A DNA stretch of 64,000 bases from Tropicibacter sp. R16_0 (GTDB taxonomy: Bacteria > Pseudomonadota > Alphaproteobacteria > Rhodobacterales > Rhodobacteraceae). The stretch is from assembly GCF_017743935.1 (NCBI RefSeq), contig NZ_JAGHRE010000008.1, positions 186,001 through 250,000 on the forward strand, given 5' to 3'. Position numbers and translations under genes: made by a program. This document shows, piece after piece, positions 34,804 through 44,485 of the stretch. Numbering within the stretch: position 1 is the first letter of the stretch; each line of letters opens with the position of its first letter. Below the pieces are notes generated by a model. It had not been told where the DNA came from. It did not search any database and saw only the letters and a program-made list of their open reading frames with translations.

Positions 34804-35889
34804 TTACCCCATCAGTCCCGGGTTAAAGAGCCCACGCGGATCGAACCGCTGCCGCAACTGCGCGCTGATCAAAGCAACCGGCGCTGGTTCGGGCTGGAAT
34901 TTGGCCTGCCCAGCACCGCGCACCAGCGTCATGTGCCCCGATACATCACCCATCTTTGTGCGCAAATCCGTGCCCGCAGGCACCAGCGCCCAGATCAGCC
35001 CGCCGCCCCAGTCAAACAACAGGCCATCCGCCCCCAACTGCGAGGCCAAAGCGGGCGCGTCCGAGGGCTTGACCGAAATCCGCCAAACATCCCCGTCCTG
35101 CCCATGAAACGCGGTAACATCCCGAATGCTCCGCCACAGCCCCGCACTGTTATCCGCCATGCTCACCGGACCAAACCCGCCGACAACACCACGCAGTTGC
35201 TCGACCCGATAAGCCACCGACCCGGCAAACCCTTCGACCCGCAGTAATACATGCCCCGCACCCGGATCATACGCCGCACCCGACACTTCGAACGGAGAGC
35301 CCAGCGCCGCAGACATCGCCTCAACCGCCTGAGCCGTCCCATCGACAGCAACCAACAGCGTCTCTTCAGCCTCGGCCATCGGCAGCACTTTCAGCGACAC
35401 TTCGGTCAGCACACCCAAAGTACCCCAGGACCCGGCCATCAGTTTGACCAGATCGTAACCGGTGACATTCTTCATCACTCGGCCACCGTTCTTGATCACC
35501 TGCCCCATGCCATCGACGTACCGCACCCCCAACAGGAAATCGCGGCACGCCCCCGCCTGCACCCGGCGCGGCCCCGAGATATTGGCCGCCACAACCCCGC
35601 CAATCGTCGGCGCGCCGTCTGTGCCCATCAGCCCGCGATGGTCCATCGGCTCAAATGCCAACCGCTGGCCTTCGGTAGCCAACGCCGCCTCGATCTCGGC
35701 CACTGGCGTGCCCGCCTTGGCCACCAGCGTCAAAGCGCCCGGCTCATACAGCTCGATGCCGCTCAACCCGGCCACACTCAACTCGGTTCCTGGTCCGGCA
35801 ACACCCCGGGTGCCGCCACCCACAATCCGCACAGGCTCACTCAATCCGGCCACGATCTCAGCCAGCTGGCCCTCGGTCTCTGGTCTCAT
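34804..35889 (-). CDS. glcE: Glycolate oxidase FAD-binding subunit GlcE
   Basis: 361 residues with an FAD-binding type-4 fold (VRIVGGGTRGVAG, APTIGGVVAANISGPRRVQAG, GRVMKNVTGYDLVKLMAGSWGTLG) that is truncated relative to GlcD, as expected for GlcE. The start at 35889 (MRPETEGQ) gives the family N-terminus. It lies between glcD and glcF in an operon. Confidence 0.94.
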   Translation of the reverse strand: MRPETEGQLAEIVAGLSEPVRIVGGGTRGVAGPGTELSVAGLSGIELYEPGALTLVAKAGTPVAEIEAALATEGQRLAFEPMDHRGLMGTDGAPTIGGVVAANISGPRRVQAGACRDFLLGVRYVDGMGQVIKNGGRVMKNVTGYDLVKLMAGSWGTLGVLTEVSLKVLPMAEAEETLLVAVDGTAQAVEAMSAALGSPFEVSGAAYDPGAGHVLLRVEGFAGSVAYRVEQLRGVVGGFGPVSMADNSAGLWRSIRDVTAFHGQDGDVWRISVKPSDAPALASQLGADGLLFDWGGGLIWALVPAGTDLRTKMGDVSGHMTLVRGAGQAKFQPEPAPVALISAQLRQRFDPRGLFNPGLMG

Positions 35890-35947
35890 TTCATCTTTTC
35901 CAAAATACTCTGGGGGTTTGGGGGCAAAGCCCCCATCAACGCCTTGA

Positions 35948-37396
35948 TTATTCAGCCGCGATCTTTGCCTCGCGCCGCGCTTCCGTGACTGACAGGGGGA
36001 ACACCTTCGCCGGGTTGAGCAGCCAGGCGGGATCAAACACATCCTTCACCGCCATCTGCGCCTCAAGATCTTCGGCCGTATACTGATGCAGCATCAGATC
36101 GCGCTTTTCGACACCAACCCCATGCTCGCCGGTCAGACAACCGCCCGCATCCACACAGAGCTTCAGGATCTCGGCGCCGAACTCTTCACACAACTCCAGA
36201 TCACCGGGCTTGTTCGCATCAAACAGGATCAGAGGGTGCATGTTGCCGTCGCCCGCATGGAACACATTGCCCACCGGCAGGCCATATTGCTCGCTCAGCT
36301 CACCAATCCGGCGCAGAACCATGGGCAGCGACGACACCGGGATCGTCCCGTCCAGACACATGTAATCGTTCATTTGCCCCATGGCGCCAAAAGCCGATTT
36401 GCGGCCCAGCCAGATTTTGGCGCTTTCATCCGCCGACTGACTTTCGCGCAGCTCGACCGGATTGTGGCGCTTGGCGATCTCTACGATCTTGGACAGCTGA
36501 TAGTCGATCTCGGCCTCGGACCCTTCGACCTCGACGATCAGCAGGGCGTGACAATCGGGATAGCCTGCCTTGGCAAAGTTCTCGCAGGCCTGAATGCACA
36601 GCGTATCCATGAACTCAATGGCCACCGGCAGGATGCCCGACTTGATGATGTCGCTGACGCAATGGCCCGCAACCTCATTGTCGTCAAACGCGATCAACAC
36701 CGGCCGCGCGCCCTCGGGCTTGCGCAGAATCCGCAAGGTGGCCTCGGTCACGACACCCAACTGCCCTTCGGAGCCACAAATGACGCCCAGCAGATCCAAA
36801 CCGCCCGCGTCCAGATGTGCGCCGCCGATCTCGACCACGGTTCCGTCCATCATCACCATCGTGACGCCCAGCAGGTTGTTGGTGGTCACGCCGTACTTCA
36901 GGCAATGCGCGCCACCCGAGTTCATCGCCACATTGCCGGCAATCGCGCAGGCCAGTTGCGACGACGGATCGGGGGCGTAAAAGAAGTCTTCTTCCTCAAC
37001 CACGCCAGTCACGCTCAGGTTGGTGCGTCCGGACTGCACCCGAATGATCCGGTTGGCGTAGTCGGTTTCCAGAACGTCATTCATCCGCGCCACGCCCAGG
37101 ATCACACAATCCGCCGTCGGCAGCGCCCCACCGGCCAGCGAGGTACCTGAGCCCCGCGGAACCACCGGCACGCCTTCTTCGTGGCAGATGCGCAATACGT
37201 CCGACACCTCTTGGGTCGAGGCGGGAAGCACGGCCAACATCGGCGGACACTTGTAGGCGGTCAACGCATCGCACTCATAGGCGCGCGTCTCTGCCTCGTC
37301 ATGAATGACGGCGTCTTCGGGCAGCACTCGTTGCAGACGCTCGACCAACCTTGCCTTGCGCGCCAGAACAGTCGCGTTGGGTGTGGGCATTTCCAT
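35948..37396 (-). CDS. glcD: Glycolate oxidase catalytic FAD subunit GlcD
   Basis: 482 residues. FAD-binding type-4 domain with PRGSGTSLAGGALP and AGNVAMNSGGAHCLKYG, and a C-terminal GEHGVG segment, the pattern of GlcD and D-lactate dehydrogenases. The next-door glcE and glcF fix it as glycolate oxidase. The ATG at 37396 follows GGAGG; a longer frame to 37510 crosses the operator. It is the first gene of glcDEF. Confidence 0.95.
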   Translation of the reverse strand: MEMPTPNATVLARKARLVERLQRVLPEDAVIHDEAETRAYECDALTAYKCPPMLAVLPASTQEVSDVLRICHEEGVPVVPRGSGTSLAGGALPTADCVILGVARMNDVLETDYANRIIRVQSGRTNLSVTGVVEEEDFFYAPDPSSQLACAIAGNVAMNSGGAHCLKYGVTTNNLLGVTMVMMDGTVVEIGGAHLDAGGLDLLGVICGSEGQLGVVTEATLRILRKPEGARPVLIAFDDNEVAGHCVSDIIKSGILPVAIEFMDTLCIQACENFAKAGYPDCHALLIVEVEGSEAEIDYQLSKIVEIAKRHNPVELRESQSADESAKIWLGRKSAFGAMGQMNDYMCLDGTIPVSSLPMVLRRIGELSEQYGLPVGNVFHAGDGNMHPLILFDANKPGDLELCEEFGAEILKLCVDAGGCLTGEHGVGVEKRDLMLHQYTAEDLEAQMAVKDVFDPAWLLNPAKVFPLSVTEARREAKIAAE

Positions 37397-37410
37397 ACGG
37401 GATCCTCCAG

Positions 37411-37431
37411 TTGGTAAAATAATATTACCAA
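37411..37431. promoter_or_regulatory. GntR-type operator upstream of glcD
   Basis: TTGGTAA (37411-37417) and TTACCAA (37425-37431) are perfect inverted arms with a 7-base A/T spacer, 15 bases before the glcD start. TTGGT..ACCAA is the half-site form recognised by FadR-subfamily GntR regulators such as GlcC, PdhR and LldR. A third half-site lies near 37455. The gap also carries the start of the divergent DUF599 gene. Confidence 0.55.
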
Positions 37432-37476
37432 TTTTACGATCTGGCAAGCCCAACTGGTAAATCGTAGAGTGCGGGC

Positions 37477-38187
37477 ATGACCTGGATCGACCGCGCCCTG
37501 TTGTTTTCACCGCTGGATTATGTGGCGGTGACCTGCCTGATTGCCGGGTGGCTCTGGATCGGGTGGCGGATCGAAAACCCTGCGCCCAACAAACCCTCGG
37601 TCTCGGCGTTGATGGACGAGTTTCGCCACGACTGGATGACCCAAATGATCACACGCCAGCCGCGCGTGTTCGATGCCCAGTTGGTTGGGAACATGCGTCA
37701 AAGCACAACGTTTTTTGCTTCCACTTCGATGATCGCAATCGGGGGTGGCCTGGCCTTGTTCGGCAACACGGAGAGGCTGGCAGGTGTCGCCGAAGACCTT
37801 GCGATCGGCAGCGCACCCGCAATGGTCTGGGAGATCAAGATCCTGATCGTAATACTTCTTTTATCAAATGCGTTTCTGAAATTCGTCTGGTCGCACCGAC
37901 TTTTTGGCTATTGTGCCGTACTGATGGCCGCCGTGCCCAACGACCCCGAAGACCCGCATTGCGCACCTCGTGCTTCACAATCGGCCGAGATTTCAATTAC
38001 CGCCGCGCGGAGTTTTAACAAGGCGCTCAGAACAATCTATTTCGCGCTCGCCTCGACCGCATGGATGCTCGGGCCCGTGCCCCTTCTCCTGGCCACCGCC
38101 GTCACACTCGCAATCCTTTATCGTCGCGAGTTCGCCTCGCATTCGCGCAGGGTTTTGCTGAAGCTTCCTCCGAACACAGAGTCGTGA
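37477..38187 (+). CDS. DUF599 family membrane protein
   Basis: 236 residues with about four hydrophobic segments (residues 13-30, 78-97, 115-135, 185-225). The N-terminal DYVAVTCLIAGWLW and the MTQMITRQPRVFDAQLVGNMRQSTTFFASTSM block are DUF599 marks. The function is unknown. It diverges from glcDEF across 80 bases. Confidence 0.85.
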   Translation: MTWIDRALLFSPLDYVAVTCLIAGWLWIGWRIENPAPNKPSVSALMDEFRHDWMTQMITRQPRVFDAQLVGNMRQSTTFFASTSMIAIGGGLALFGNTERLAGVAEDLAIGSAPAMVWEIKILIVILLLSNAFLKFVWSHRLFGYCAVLMAAVPNDPEDPHCAPRASQSAEISITAARSFNKALRTIYFALASTAWMLGPVPLLLATAVTLAILYRREFASHSRRVLLKLPPNTES

Positions 38188-38223
38188 CCTGAACCCTGAT
38201 CGAATTCGCGATAGGCTCTGCTC

Positions 38224-38571
38224 ATGAGATACCTGATCCCCTTGCTGTTCATCGCTGCGCCTGCGCTGGCCGACGCCCCGCTGATCGAAAAAGCCACTGC
38301 CCGCGCCAGCGGCGACACATGGCGATTCGACGTTACCATCCGCCATCCCGACACAGGCTGGGACGACTACGCCGACGGATGGCAGGTGTTGGATATGGAC
38401 GGCAATGAGCTGGGGATGCGCGTGTTGCATCACCCTCATGTGGACGAGCAGCCATTCACACGGTCGCTGAGCGGCGTGAAGATCCCCGCAGGCACCAAAC
38501 AGGTGCAAATCCGCGCCCGCGATTCGGTTGGAGGATGGGCAAAGGAAACGACCATCATCGACCTGCCCTAG
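38224..38571 (+). CDS. Small secreted protein
   Basis: 115 residues with a signal peptide (about 1-16, APALA then D). The mature part is a compact beta domain with the motif WDDYADGWQVLD and a HHPHVDEQPFTRSLSG stretch. It belongs to a short periplasmic protein family that I cannot name. It ends in a four-base overlap with the convergent rlmH stop. Confidence 0.75.
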   Translation: MRYLIPLLFIAAPALADAPLIEKATARASGDTWRFDVTIRHPDTGWDDYADGWQVLDMDGNELGMRVLHHPHVDEQPFTRSLSGVKIPAGTKQVQIRARDSVGGWAKETTIIDLP

Positions 38572-39038
38572 GTTCGGTGATACGGCCCGCCTGCCAAAAT
38601 GGTCGCGGCACGATAGAGCTGCTCGGTCAACATCACCCGCACCAACATATGCGGCCAGACCATTTTGCCGAACGAGATCGAAAAATCCGCCTCGGCGCGC
38701 AGCGATGGGTCGATCCCGTCCGCGCCCCCGATCACCAGCGCCAGATCCTGCCGCCCGGCATCGCGCCACTTGCCAAGCTGTTCGGCAAAATCGGGCGATG
38801 ACAGAACCTTGCCGCGCTCATCGAGCGTGCAGATCACCGCCCCCTTCGGCAGCGCCTTGCGCAGCAACGCGGCCTCGGCCCCCATGCCTGCGTTTTTCTT
38901 GTCCTCAACCTCGATCACCCGCGCAGGGCCAAGGCCAAGCGCCCGCCCTGTCCGGTCGAACCGGGTCAGATAATCGTCAATGAGGGTTTTCTCGGGTCCG
39001 GCCCGCAAGCGGCCGACCACGCAAATGCTGATACGCAT
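38568..39038 (-). CDS. rlmH: 23S rRNA pseudouridine1915 N3-methyltransferase
   Basis: 156 residues, a SPOUT-fold methyltransferase with the GGADGID motif, SISFGKMVWPHMLVRVMLTEQLYRA and the terminal GGPYHRT. These are the canonical RlmH marks. It modifies the 23S rRNA at m3-psi-1915. It stands downstream of rsfS as in many proteobacteria. Confidence 0.97.
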   Translation of the reverse strand: MRISICVVGRLRAGPEKTLIDDYLTRFDRTGRALGLGPARVIEVEDKKNAGMGAEAALLRKALPKGAVICTLDERGKVLSSPDFAEQLGKWRDAGRQDLALVIGGADGIDPSLRAEADFSISFGKMVWPHMLVRVMLTEQLYRAATILAGGPYHRT

Positions 39039-39078
39039 GATGTGTCACCCGCCCCTTGCACACAGGGGCGAAAGCGCC

Positions 39079-39516
39079 TCAGTTTGCCGAGGCACTGCTA
39101 CCTTGGGGCAGCCACATCTTTTCCAGCTGATAGAATTCGCGCACCTCTGGGCGGAAGATGTGCACAACCACATCGCCCGTGTCGATCAGAACCCAGTCGC
39201 CGGCATCCTTGCCTTCGACCTTCGAGGTGAACCCGAACTCCTGCTTGATGCGGTCCGTCAGCTTCTCGGCCATCGACGACACCTGACGCGTCGAACGACC
39301 CGATGCGATGATCATGTAATCACCAATCTCGGTCTTGCCGCGCAGGTCGATCTGCACAACATCTTCGGCCTTGTCATCGTTAAGAGAAGAAAGGATACGC
39401 TCAAGCAGCTTTTCGCTGGTGAGTTGGGACCCGGCCATCACTGCGGCCTGGCCATCGGTGGTTTTGACCACCTCTGCATGCGTTGACAGGACATTGTCCT
39501 CCTTTGTTTCGCACAT
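39079..39516 (-). CDS. rsfS: Ribosomal silencing factor RsfS
   Basis: About 145 residues. The RsfS domain (LLERILSSLNDDKAEDVVQIDLRG…GDYMIIASGRSTRQV…GDVVVHIFRPEVREFYQLEKMW) is clear. It binds ribosomal protein L14 and blocks subunit joining in starvation. The start is doubtful: the ATG at 39516 has only a weak ribosome site, while AAGGAGG at 39497-39503 lies eight bases before a CTG at 39488. The homologous domain begins after both, so only the N-terminal tail is in question. Confidence 0.9.
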   Translation of the reverse strand: MCETKEDNVLSTHAEVVKTTDGQAAVMAGSQLTSEKLLERILSSLNDDKAEDVVQIDLRGKTEIGDYMIIASGRSTRQVSSMAEKLTDRIKQEFGFTSKVEGKDAGDWVLIDTGDVVVHIFRPEVREFYQLEKMWLPQGSSASAN

Positions 39517-39691
39517 TTGGTTTTCACCCGATTCCCACCGGGGAATTCCGGCGCCGGGTGCATTTAAGGTAACAACGCCCAGATGACAATTCAATGAACG
39601 GGCAAAGTGAGCTCACGCAGCTGTGCCCTTACGGCACCGCGAAACCACAGCAGACCTTGATAGACTCACTTTGCGCCTGTATCTGGTCCTC

Positions 39692-39790
39692 ATGACACCC
39701 GTTTATGCCTCATGCATCTATCTGCAAGACCGCGCCCGCCTGCGCGAGCGGTTCTTTGGGGCTGCCCGCACGGTTCTGGCCCGCCTATAA
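39692..39790 (+). CDS. Possible 32-residue ORF before leuC
   Basis: An ATG-started frame ending 54 bases before leuC codes for a short basic peptide rich in Arg and Leu (about 8 of 32). It could be a leader peptide for leuC, but there is no run of Leu codons and no clear terminator/antiterminator, so the case is weak. The remaining 39595-39843 gap shows nothing else. Confidence 0.2.
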   Translation: MTPVYASCIYLQDRARLRERFFGAARTVLARL

Positions 39791-39843
39791 GCGGCGACCA
39801 GCCACCACACTGCCAGCTATTTCCAAACCACGGGAGAGGACCG

Positions 39844-41250
39844 ATGTCCCCCAAGACACTCTATGACAAAATCTGGGATGCGCATGTCGCGCATGAGGCC
39901 GAAGACGGCACGACCCTTCTGTATATCGACCGCCACCTGGTTCACGAAGTGACCAGCCCGCAGGCGTTCGAAGGCCTGCGTATGACCGGCCGCAAGGTGC
40001 GCGCTCCGGAAAAGACCATTGCTGTTCCGGATCACAACGTGCCCACCACCCAAGGCCGCGAAGACCCAAGCCAGATGACCGAGGAAAGCCGCATCCAGGT
40101 GCAGGCGCTTGACACCAACGCCAAGGAATTCGGCATCCATTATTACCCGATGAACGACGTCCGTCAGGGCATCGTGCACATCGTTGGTCCGGAACAGGGT
40201 TGGACACTGCCCGGCATGACCGTTGTCTGCGGCGACAGCCACACCGCGACCCACGGTGCATTTGGTGCGCTTGCCCACGGCATCGGTACGTCCGAGGTGG
40301 AGCACGTTCTGGCCACCCAGACGCTGATCCAGAAGAAGTCCAAGAACATGAAGGTGGAGATCACCGGCAAACTGAAGCCGGGCGTAACCGCCAAAGACAT
40401 CACACTGGCGGTGATCGGTGAAACCGGCACCGGCGGCGGCACAGGCTATGTCATCGAATATTGCGGCGAAGCGATCCGCGATCTGTCGATGGAAGGCCGC
40501 ATGACCGTCTGCAACATGGCAATCGAAGGCGGCGCGCGCGCCGGTCTGATCGCTCCGGACCAGACCACATACGACTATGTCCAAGGTCGCCCGCACGCCC
40601 CCAAAGGTGCGCAGTGGGAAGCCGCGCTTGACTGGTGGAAAACCCTCTACACCGACGAGGGCGCTCATTTCGACAAGGTTGTCACCCTCAAAGGCGAAGA
40701 CATCCAGCCCGTCGTCACCTGGGGCACCTCGCCCGAAGACGTGCTGCCGATCACCGGCGTTGTCCCCTCGCCCGAAGATTTTGAAGGCGGCAAGGTCGAA
40801 GCTGCGCGCCGCTCGATCGAATACATGGGCCTGACCCCCGGTCAGAAACTCACCGATATCGAGATCGACACTGTGTTCATCGGCTCGTGCACCAACGGCC
40901 GGATCGAAGATTTCCGCGCCGTGGCCGAAGTTGTCAAAGGCAAGAAAATCAAGGACGGCATGCGCGCAATGATCGTTCCGGGTTCGGGGCTGGTTCGCCT
41001 GCAAGCCGAAGAAGAAGGCCTGGCGGACATCTTCCGCGAGGCGGGCTTTGAATGGCGCCTGGCAGGCTGCTCAATGTGTCTGGCCATGAACCCCGACCAA
41101 CTGTCCGAAAACGAGCGCTGCGCAGCGACTTCGAACCGCAACTTCGAAGGGCGTCAGGGCTATAAAGGTCGCACCCATCTGGTAAGCCCGGCCATGGCTG
41201 CCGCTGCGGCACTTACAGGACGGCTGACAGACGTACGTGAACTGGTGTAA
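39844..41250 (+). CDS. leuC: 3-isopropylmalate dehydratase large subunit
   Basis: 468 residues. 4Fe-4S ligands are in IGSCTNGR and [11 protein letters not shown], and substrate-binding residues are in HVLATQTL and the [12 protein letters not shown] block. With LeuD it isomerises 2-isopropylmalate to 3-isopropylmalate for leucine synthesis. The start at 39844 (MSPKTLYDK) is the family start; an upstream frame to 39712 is not homologous. leuD follows after two unrelated genes. Confidence 0.98.
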   Translation: MSPKTLYDKIWDAHVAHEAEDGTTLLYIDRHLVHEVTSPQAFEGLRMTGRKVRAPEKTIAVPDHNVPTTQGREDPSQMTEESRIQVQALDTNAKEFGIHYYPMNDVRQGIVHIVGPEQGWTLPGMTVVCGDSHTATHGAFGALAHGIGTSEVEHVLATQTLIQKKSKNMKVEITGKLKPGVTAKDITLAVIGETGTGGGTGYVIEYCGEAIRDLSMEGRMTVCNMAIEGGARAGLIAPDQTTYDYVQGRPHAPKGAQWEAALDWWKTLYTDEGAHFDKVVTLKGEDIQPVVTWGTSPEDVLPITGVVPSPEDFEGGKVEAARRSIEYMGLTPGQKLTDIEIDTVFIGSCTNGRIEDFRAVAEVVKGKKIKDGMRAMIVPGSGLVRLQAEEEGLADIFREAGFEWRLAGCSMCLAMNPDQLSENERCAATSNRNFEGRQGYKGRTHLVSPAMAAAAALTGRLTDVRELV

Positions 41251-41256
41251 GCTCCA

Positions 41257-41276
41257 CTCAAATATGAATATTTGAG
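41257..41276. repeat. 20-bp perfect inverted repeat just after leuC
   Basis: Two 9-base arms (41257-41265 and 41268-41276) around GA form a perfect hairpin that ends right before the ribosome site of the next gene. It is A/T-rich with no U tract, so it is more likely an attenuating or RNA-stabilising hairpin than a terminator. Confidence 0.5.
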
Positions 41277-41288
41277 AGGAATAGAGAC

Positions 41289-41822
41289 ATGAGTGACTGG
41301 CTGAAAATGCTCCTTCTGGGGCTCCTATCCATCGTATTCGGCGTGTTCATCCTGGGCGCGCCGGTCGTGGCCTCGATCGCGGTGACCGCGATCACCGGCG
41401 TTCTGCTGCTCATCAGCGGCGGCTTGCAATTGGTTGGCGGCTTTACGGTCGAAGGCACAGGGAACAAGATCCTGTCCATCCTGATGGGCGCAATCATGCT
41501 GTTCCTTGGCTGGTCATTCCTGGCTCATCCGCTGCAGGGCACCATCTCGCTCGCGATGCTGGTCCTGATCCTGTTCATGGCAGGCGGTATTGCCCGGGTC
41601 ATCCTGTCGTTCCAGATGCGCGGCACCGCGTATTTCTGGCCGACACTCATCTCGGGCGTTCTGTCCATCGTGCTGGCCGGTATCATCTGGACCAACGCGG
41701 CGGCGGAACCCGCGTGGCTCTTGAACCTGGTCGGGATCCTGTTGGGGATCGAGATGCTGTTCAACGGTTTTGGTCTGCTCTTTGCCGCACTCTTTATGCG
41801 CAGCGCCGAAAAGAACACCTGA
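41289..41822 (+). CDS. HdeD/DUF308-family membrane protein
   Basis: 177 residues with six hydrophobic helices arranged as two halves (GLLSIVFGVFILGAPVVA; LISGVLSIVLAGIIW), the DUF308 pattern of the HdeD acid-resistance membrane family. The function in this group is unknown. It starts 38 bases after leuC. Confidence 0.85.
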   Translation: MSDWLKMLLLGLLSIVFGVFILGAPVVASIAVTAITGVLLLISGGLQLVGGFTVEGTGNKILSILMGAIMLFLGWSFLAHPLQGTISLAMLVLILFMAGGIARVILSFQMRGTAYFWPTLISGVLSIVLAGIIWTNAAAEPAWLLNLVGILLGIEMLFNGFGLLFAALFMRSAEKNT

Positions 41823-41886
41823 TTGGCCTGATCTGTCACCGGTTTACCGGCCAGACCCGCAGGCTGACGCAAGCAAAAGGTAATGA

Positions 41887-42714
41887 ATGTCATTCAGTAA
41901 ATCCTTGCCGCCCGTCGCCAGCCTGTGGGTTGGAGGTGAGCTGAACTGGCTGCACAAACTTTGCCTGGCCAGCTATGCCTATCATGGGCATGAGGTCGTG
42001 CTGTTCTTTATGGCGGACACGGCCCCATCGGTTCCACCCGGCGTTCGCACGGCCCCGATCACCGACGTCTGGGACCCGGCTCCGGCCGGGCACGCAGGCG
42101 CACCTGCGTCCATGCTGTCGGACTTGTTTCGCCTTTATCTGCTGAAAAAGACGGACATGGTCTGGATCGACACCGACATGCTGGCCGTGCGCCCCATGCC
42201 GGTCGCCGACTATCGGGTGGGGTTCGAACCAACCGGCGCGATCAACGGTGCCGTTCTGCGCCTGCCGCAGACATCCAAGACACTGAACAAGCTGATCGAC
42301 TGGTTCGAAGATCCCGAATGGATCACCCCTTGGCTGGGCGAAAAGGATCAAGCAGAGATCGCCAAGGCCCCGCCGGGCAAGCGATTGCTGAAGGCCTTTG
42401 AACTCAGGCGACCTGCGGTTGGGCCGCGTGCCTTGACCTACACCTTGCGCAGATGTGGCGAGATGAAACACGCCCATGGTCCCGAAGCATTTTATCCGCT
42501 GCGCGGCGTCATGACTGACGTTCTGTTCAGCGGGTATTGCACAGAAGACAACTGGCTCACTGAAAACACGCTGGCGGTGCATCTCTATGCCTCGATGATC
42601 CGCCGCTACCACGCAACCCACAGACCCGAAGACAACAGCTTCATTGCTCGCACCGTGAAACAGATCGGTTTCGATCTCGGCGGGTTGAAGCATCAAAGAC
42701 TAGGAAAACGCTAA
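41887..42714 (+). CDS. Glycosyltransferase with DXD motif
   Basis: 275 residues. The block [23 protein letters not shown] with Asp95-Thr-Asp97 is the DXD signature of nucleotide-sugar glycosyltransferases of the GT32 / alpha-1,4-transferase type. It is likely cytosolic and acts on a surface glycan. The stop codon shares an A with the leuD start (TAATG), so it is translated together with leuD, an odd insert in a leucine locus. Confidence 0.8.
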   Translation: MSFSKSLPPVASLWVGGELNWLHKLCLASYAYHGHEVVLFFMADTAPSVPPGVRTAPITDVWDPAPAGHAGAPASMLSDLFRLYLLKKTDMVWIDTDMLAVRPMPVADYRVGFEPTGAINGAVLRLPQTSKTLNKLIDWFEDPEWITPWLGEKDQAEIAKAPPGKRLLKAFELRRPAVGPRALTYTLRRCGEMKHAHGPEAFYPLRGVMTDVLFSGYCTEDNWLTENTLAVHLYASMIRRYHATHRPEDNSFIARTVKQIGFDLGGLKHQRLGKR

Positions 42715-43319
42715 TGGAAAAGTTTGAAAAGCTCCACGGCATCGCGGCCCCGATGCCCCTCGTCAACATCGACACCGACATGATCATCCCCAAGGTGTTC
42801 CTCAAGTCGATCCAGCGCACCGGCTTTGGTGTGAACCTGTTTGACGAGATGCGCTATAATCGCGACGGCACCGAAATCCCCGATTTCGTGCTGAACAAGC
42901 CACAGTACCGCAACGCCGAGATCCTGGTGGCGGGCGATAACTTTGGCTGCGGCTCGTCGCGAGAGCACGCACCTTGGGCGATTGCCGATTTCGGCATCAA
43001 ATGCGTGATCTCGACCAGCTTTGCCGACATCTTCTTCAACAACTGCTTTAAGAACGGCATCCTGCCCATCGTCCTGCCCCAAGAGCAGGTGGACGTGCTG
43101 ATGGCTGACGCGGAGAAGGGCGAGAACGCCCGCATGACCGTGGATCTGGAAGCGCAAGAGATCACAACGTCGGATGGTCAGGTGATCACCTTTGACGTCG
43201 ACGCATTCAAAAAGCACTGCCTGCTCGAAGGCCTCGATGACATCGGCCTGACGATGGAGAAGGCCTCCTCGATCGATGCTTTCGAAACGCAAGCCGCGCA
43301 GGCCCGCCCCTGGGTCTGA
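42714..43319 (+). CDS. leuD: 3-isopropylmalate dehydratase small subunit
   Basis: 201 residues. [13 protein letters not shown] is the family active-site loop, with [10 protein letters not shown] near the N-terminus. It forms the LeuC-LeuD dehydratase. It overlaps the preceding glycosyltransferase stop by one base. Confidence 0.98.
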   Translation: MEKFEKLHGIAAPMPLVNIDTDMIIPKVFLKSIQRTGFGVNLFDEMRYNRDGTEIPDFVLNKPQYRNAEILVAGDNFGCGSSREHAPWAIADFGIKCVISTSFADIFFNNCFKNGILPIVLPQEQVDVLMADAEKGENARMTVDLEAQEITTSDGQVITFDVDAFKKHCLLEGLDDIGLTMEKASSIDAFETQAAQARPWV

Positions 43320-43357
43320 TCCGAGTCTCAAATCAAGATCAATGATTCCAAGCACTT

Positions 43358-43383
43358 GGGCCGCATTTCGATGCGGCCCTTTT
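43358..43383 (+). terminator. Terminator after leuD
   Basis: A 9-bp perfect stem (43358-43366 with 43371-43379) with a UUCG tetraloop, then UUUU. The rest of 43320-43651 has no gene that I can support; it should carry the promoter of the next gene. Confidence 0.92.
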
Positions 43384-43651
43384 GCGTTTTGCGGTCCCCG
43401 CCACAAATTCCACAACATTTAGTGTTTGATAGGTGCTTCGCCCAATTTCTGCACCACCAATGATGCAAAGACGCACCAGTCTTGCCATCTTTTCGCCTGA
43501 AATCAGGTATTTCGTGGGTCGGTGACTTGAGCGGGTGACCAAATGGCGGCACAAATGGGGCCAAAATGAGGCACAGACCCTTCGGGGTTTGATCAAGTTG
43601 GAACAAAGGCTCGGCAACGCATCGGCCTGTCCAGTTTGAAGGGATCGGACA

Positions 43652-44485
43652 GTGATTGCACGCATCACGGGCGCGGCTTTGCGCGGGATATTGGTGGCCT
43701 TGATGGTGGTCACGCCTGCGCTGTATCTGCCGGGCTACACAACGAATTCTCCTGAGATCGTGGTTCTGCTCGCGATCCTGGCATTCGTGCTGACCTTTGC
43801 CGAGTACAACTCGACCTTTCCCAGCTTTATCGAATTCCGCGATGCCCCGCCCCTGAACCGGCTGCGGTTCATTGCGCTGATGACGATGGTGGTTTTGCTG
43901 ACATTGATCTGCAAACACAAATACGCCCCCACCAATGTCACCACGCTGTTTGCCGGGATGGGGGTTCTGATCGCACATCTGGTCGATTTCCCCTTCTCGC
44001 CTGTGCGTCTGGTCGTACTGATGCTGCCCAACCATGCCACGTTGGACACCGTGAATTCGGTCCGCATTGCAGCTGGCGTGTCGTATGTGGTGGCCCTGGC
44101 GACCGTCGGTGCTTTTTACATTGCCGTTCGAGTGCGCGGTTGGCCCATTGGCAACGGTGCGTTCAACGTCTGGATCAACTTGCCGCTGTTTGACCCGACC
44201 ACGGGCGGCGATGTCGTATCCCGTCTGCAACGAGATGGACGGATCAACGTCGTCCTGGGTGTGCTGCTCCCGTTCTTCATCCCCGCGATCGTCAAGGCGA
44301 CGTCGGATCTGGTGAACCCGATCATGCTGGACAACCCGCAGACGCTGATCTGGACCATGAGTGCGTGGGCCTTCCTGCCCGCCTCGATGATCATGCGTGG
44401 GATGGCTATGCTGCGGGTCTCGGACCTGATCGAAGAAAAGCGCCGTCGCGCCTATGCCAACGCCGAGGCAGTGCAAACCGCATGA
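43652..44485 (+). CDS. Conserved multi-pass membrane protein, GTG start
   Basis: 277 residues with about seven hydrophobic segments. It starts at GTG (43652-43654). I do not recognise a family; the pattern (YNSTFPSFIEFRDAPPLNRLRFI, then a C-terminal basic EEKRRRAYANAEA tail) is of a type I have seen only in roseobacters. Its stop overlaps the start of the next gene by four bases (ATGA), so the two are an operon. Confidence 0.75.
   Translation: MIARITGAALRGILVALMVVTPALYLPGYTTNSPEIVVLLAILAFVLTFAEYNSTFPSFIEFRDAPPLNRLRFIALMTMVVLLTLICKHKYAPTNVTTLFAGMGVLIAHLVDFPFSPVRLVVLMLPNHATLDTVNSVRIAAGVSYVVALATVGAFYIAVRVRGWPIGNGAFNVWINLPLFDPTTGGDVVSRLQRDGRINVVLGVLLPFFIPAIVKATSDLVNPIMLDNPQTLIWTMSAWAFLPASMIMRGMAMLRVSDLIEEKRRRAYANAEAVQTA

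Noticed and set aside
36086-37150. Plus-strand frame opposite glcD
   Set aside because: Antisense shadow; glcD is fixed by glcE, glcF and the FAD motifs.
39595-39843. Leucine leader-peptide attenuator before leuC
   Set aside because: The short frame has scattered Leu codons only and no terminator/antiterminator pair is visible, so it is kept only as a low-confidence small ORF.
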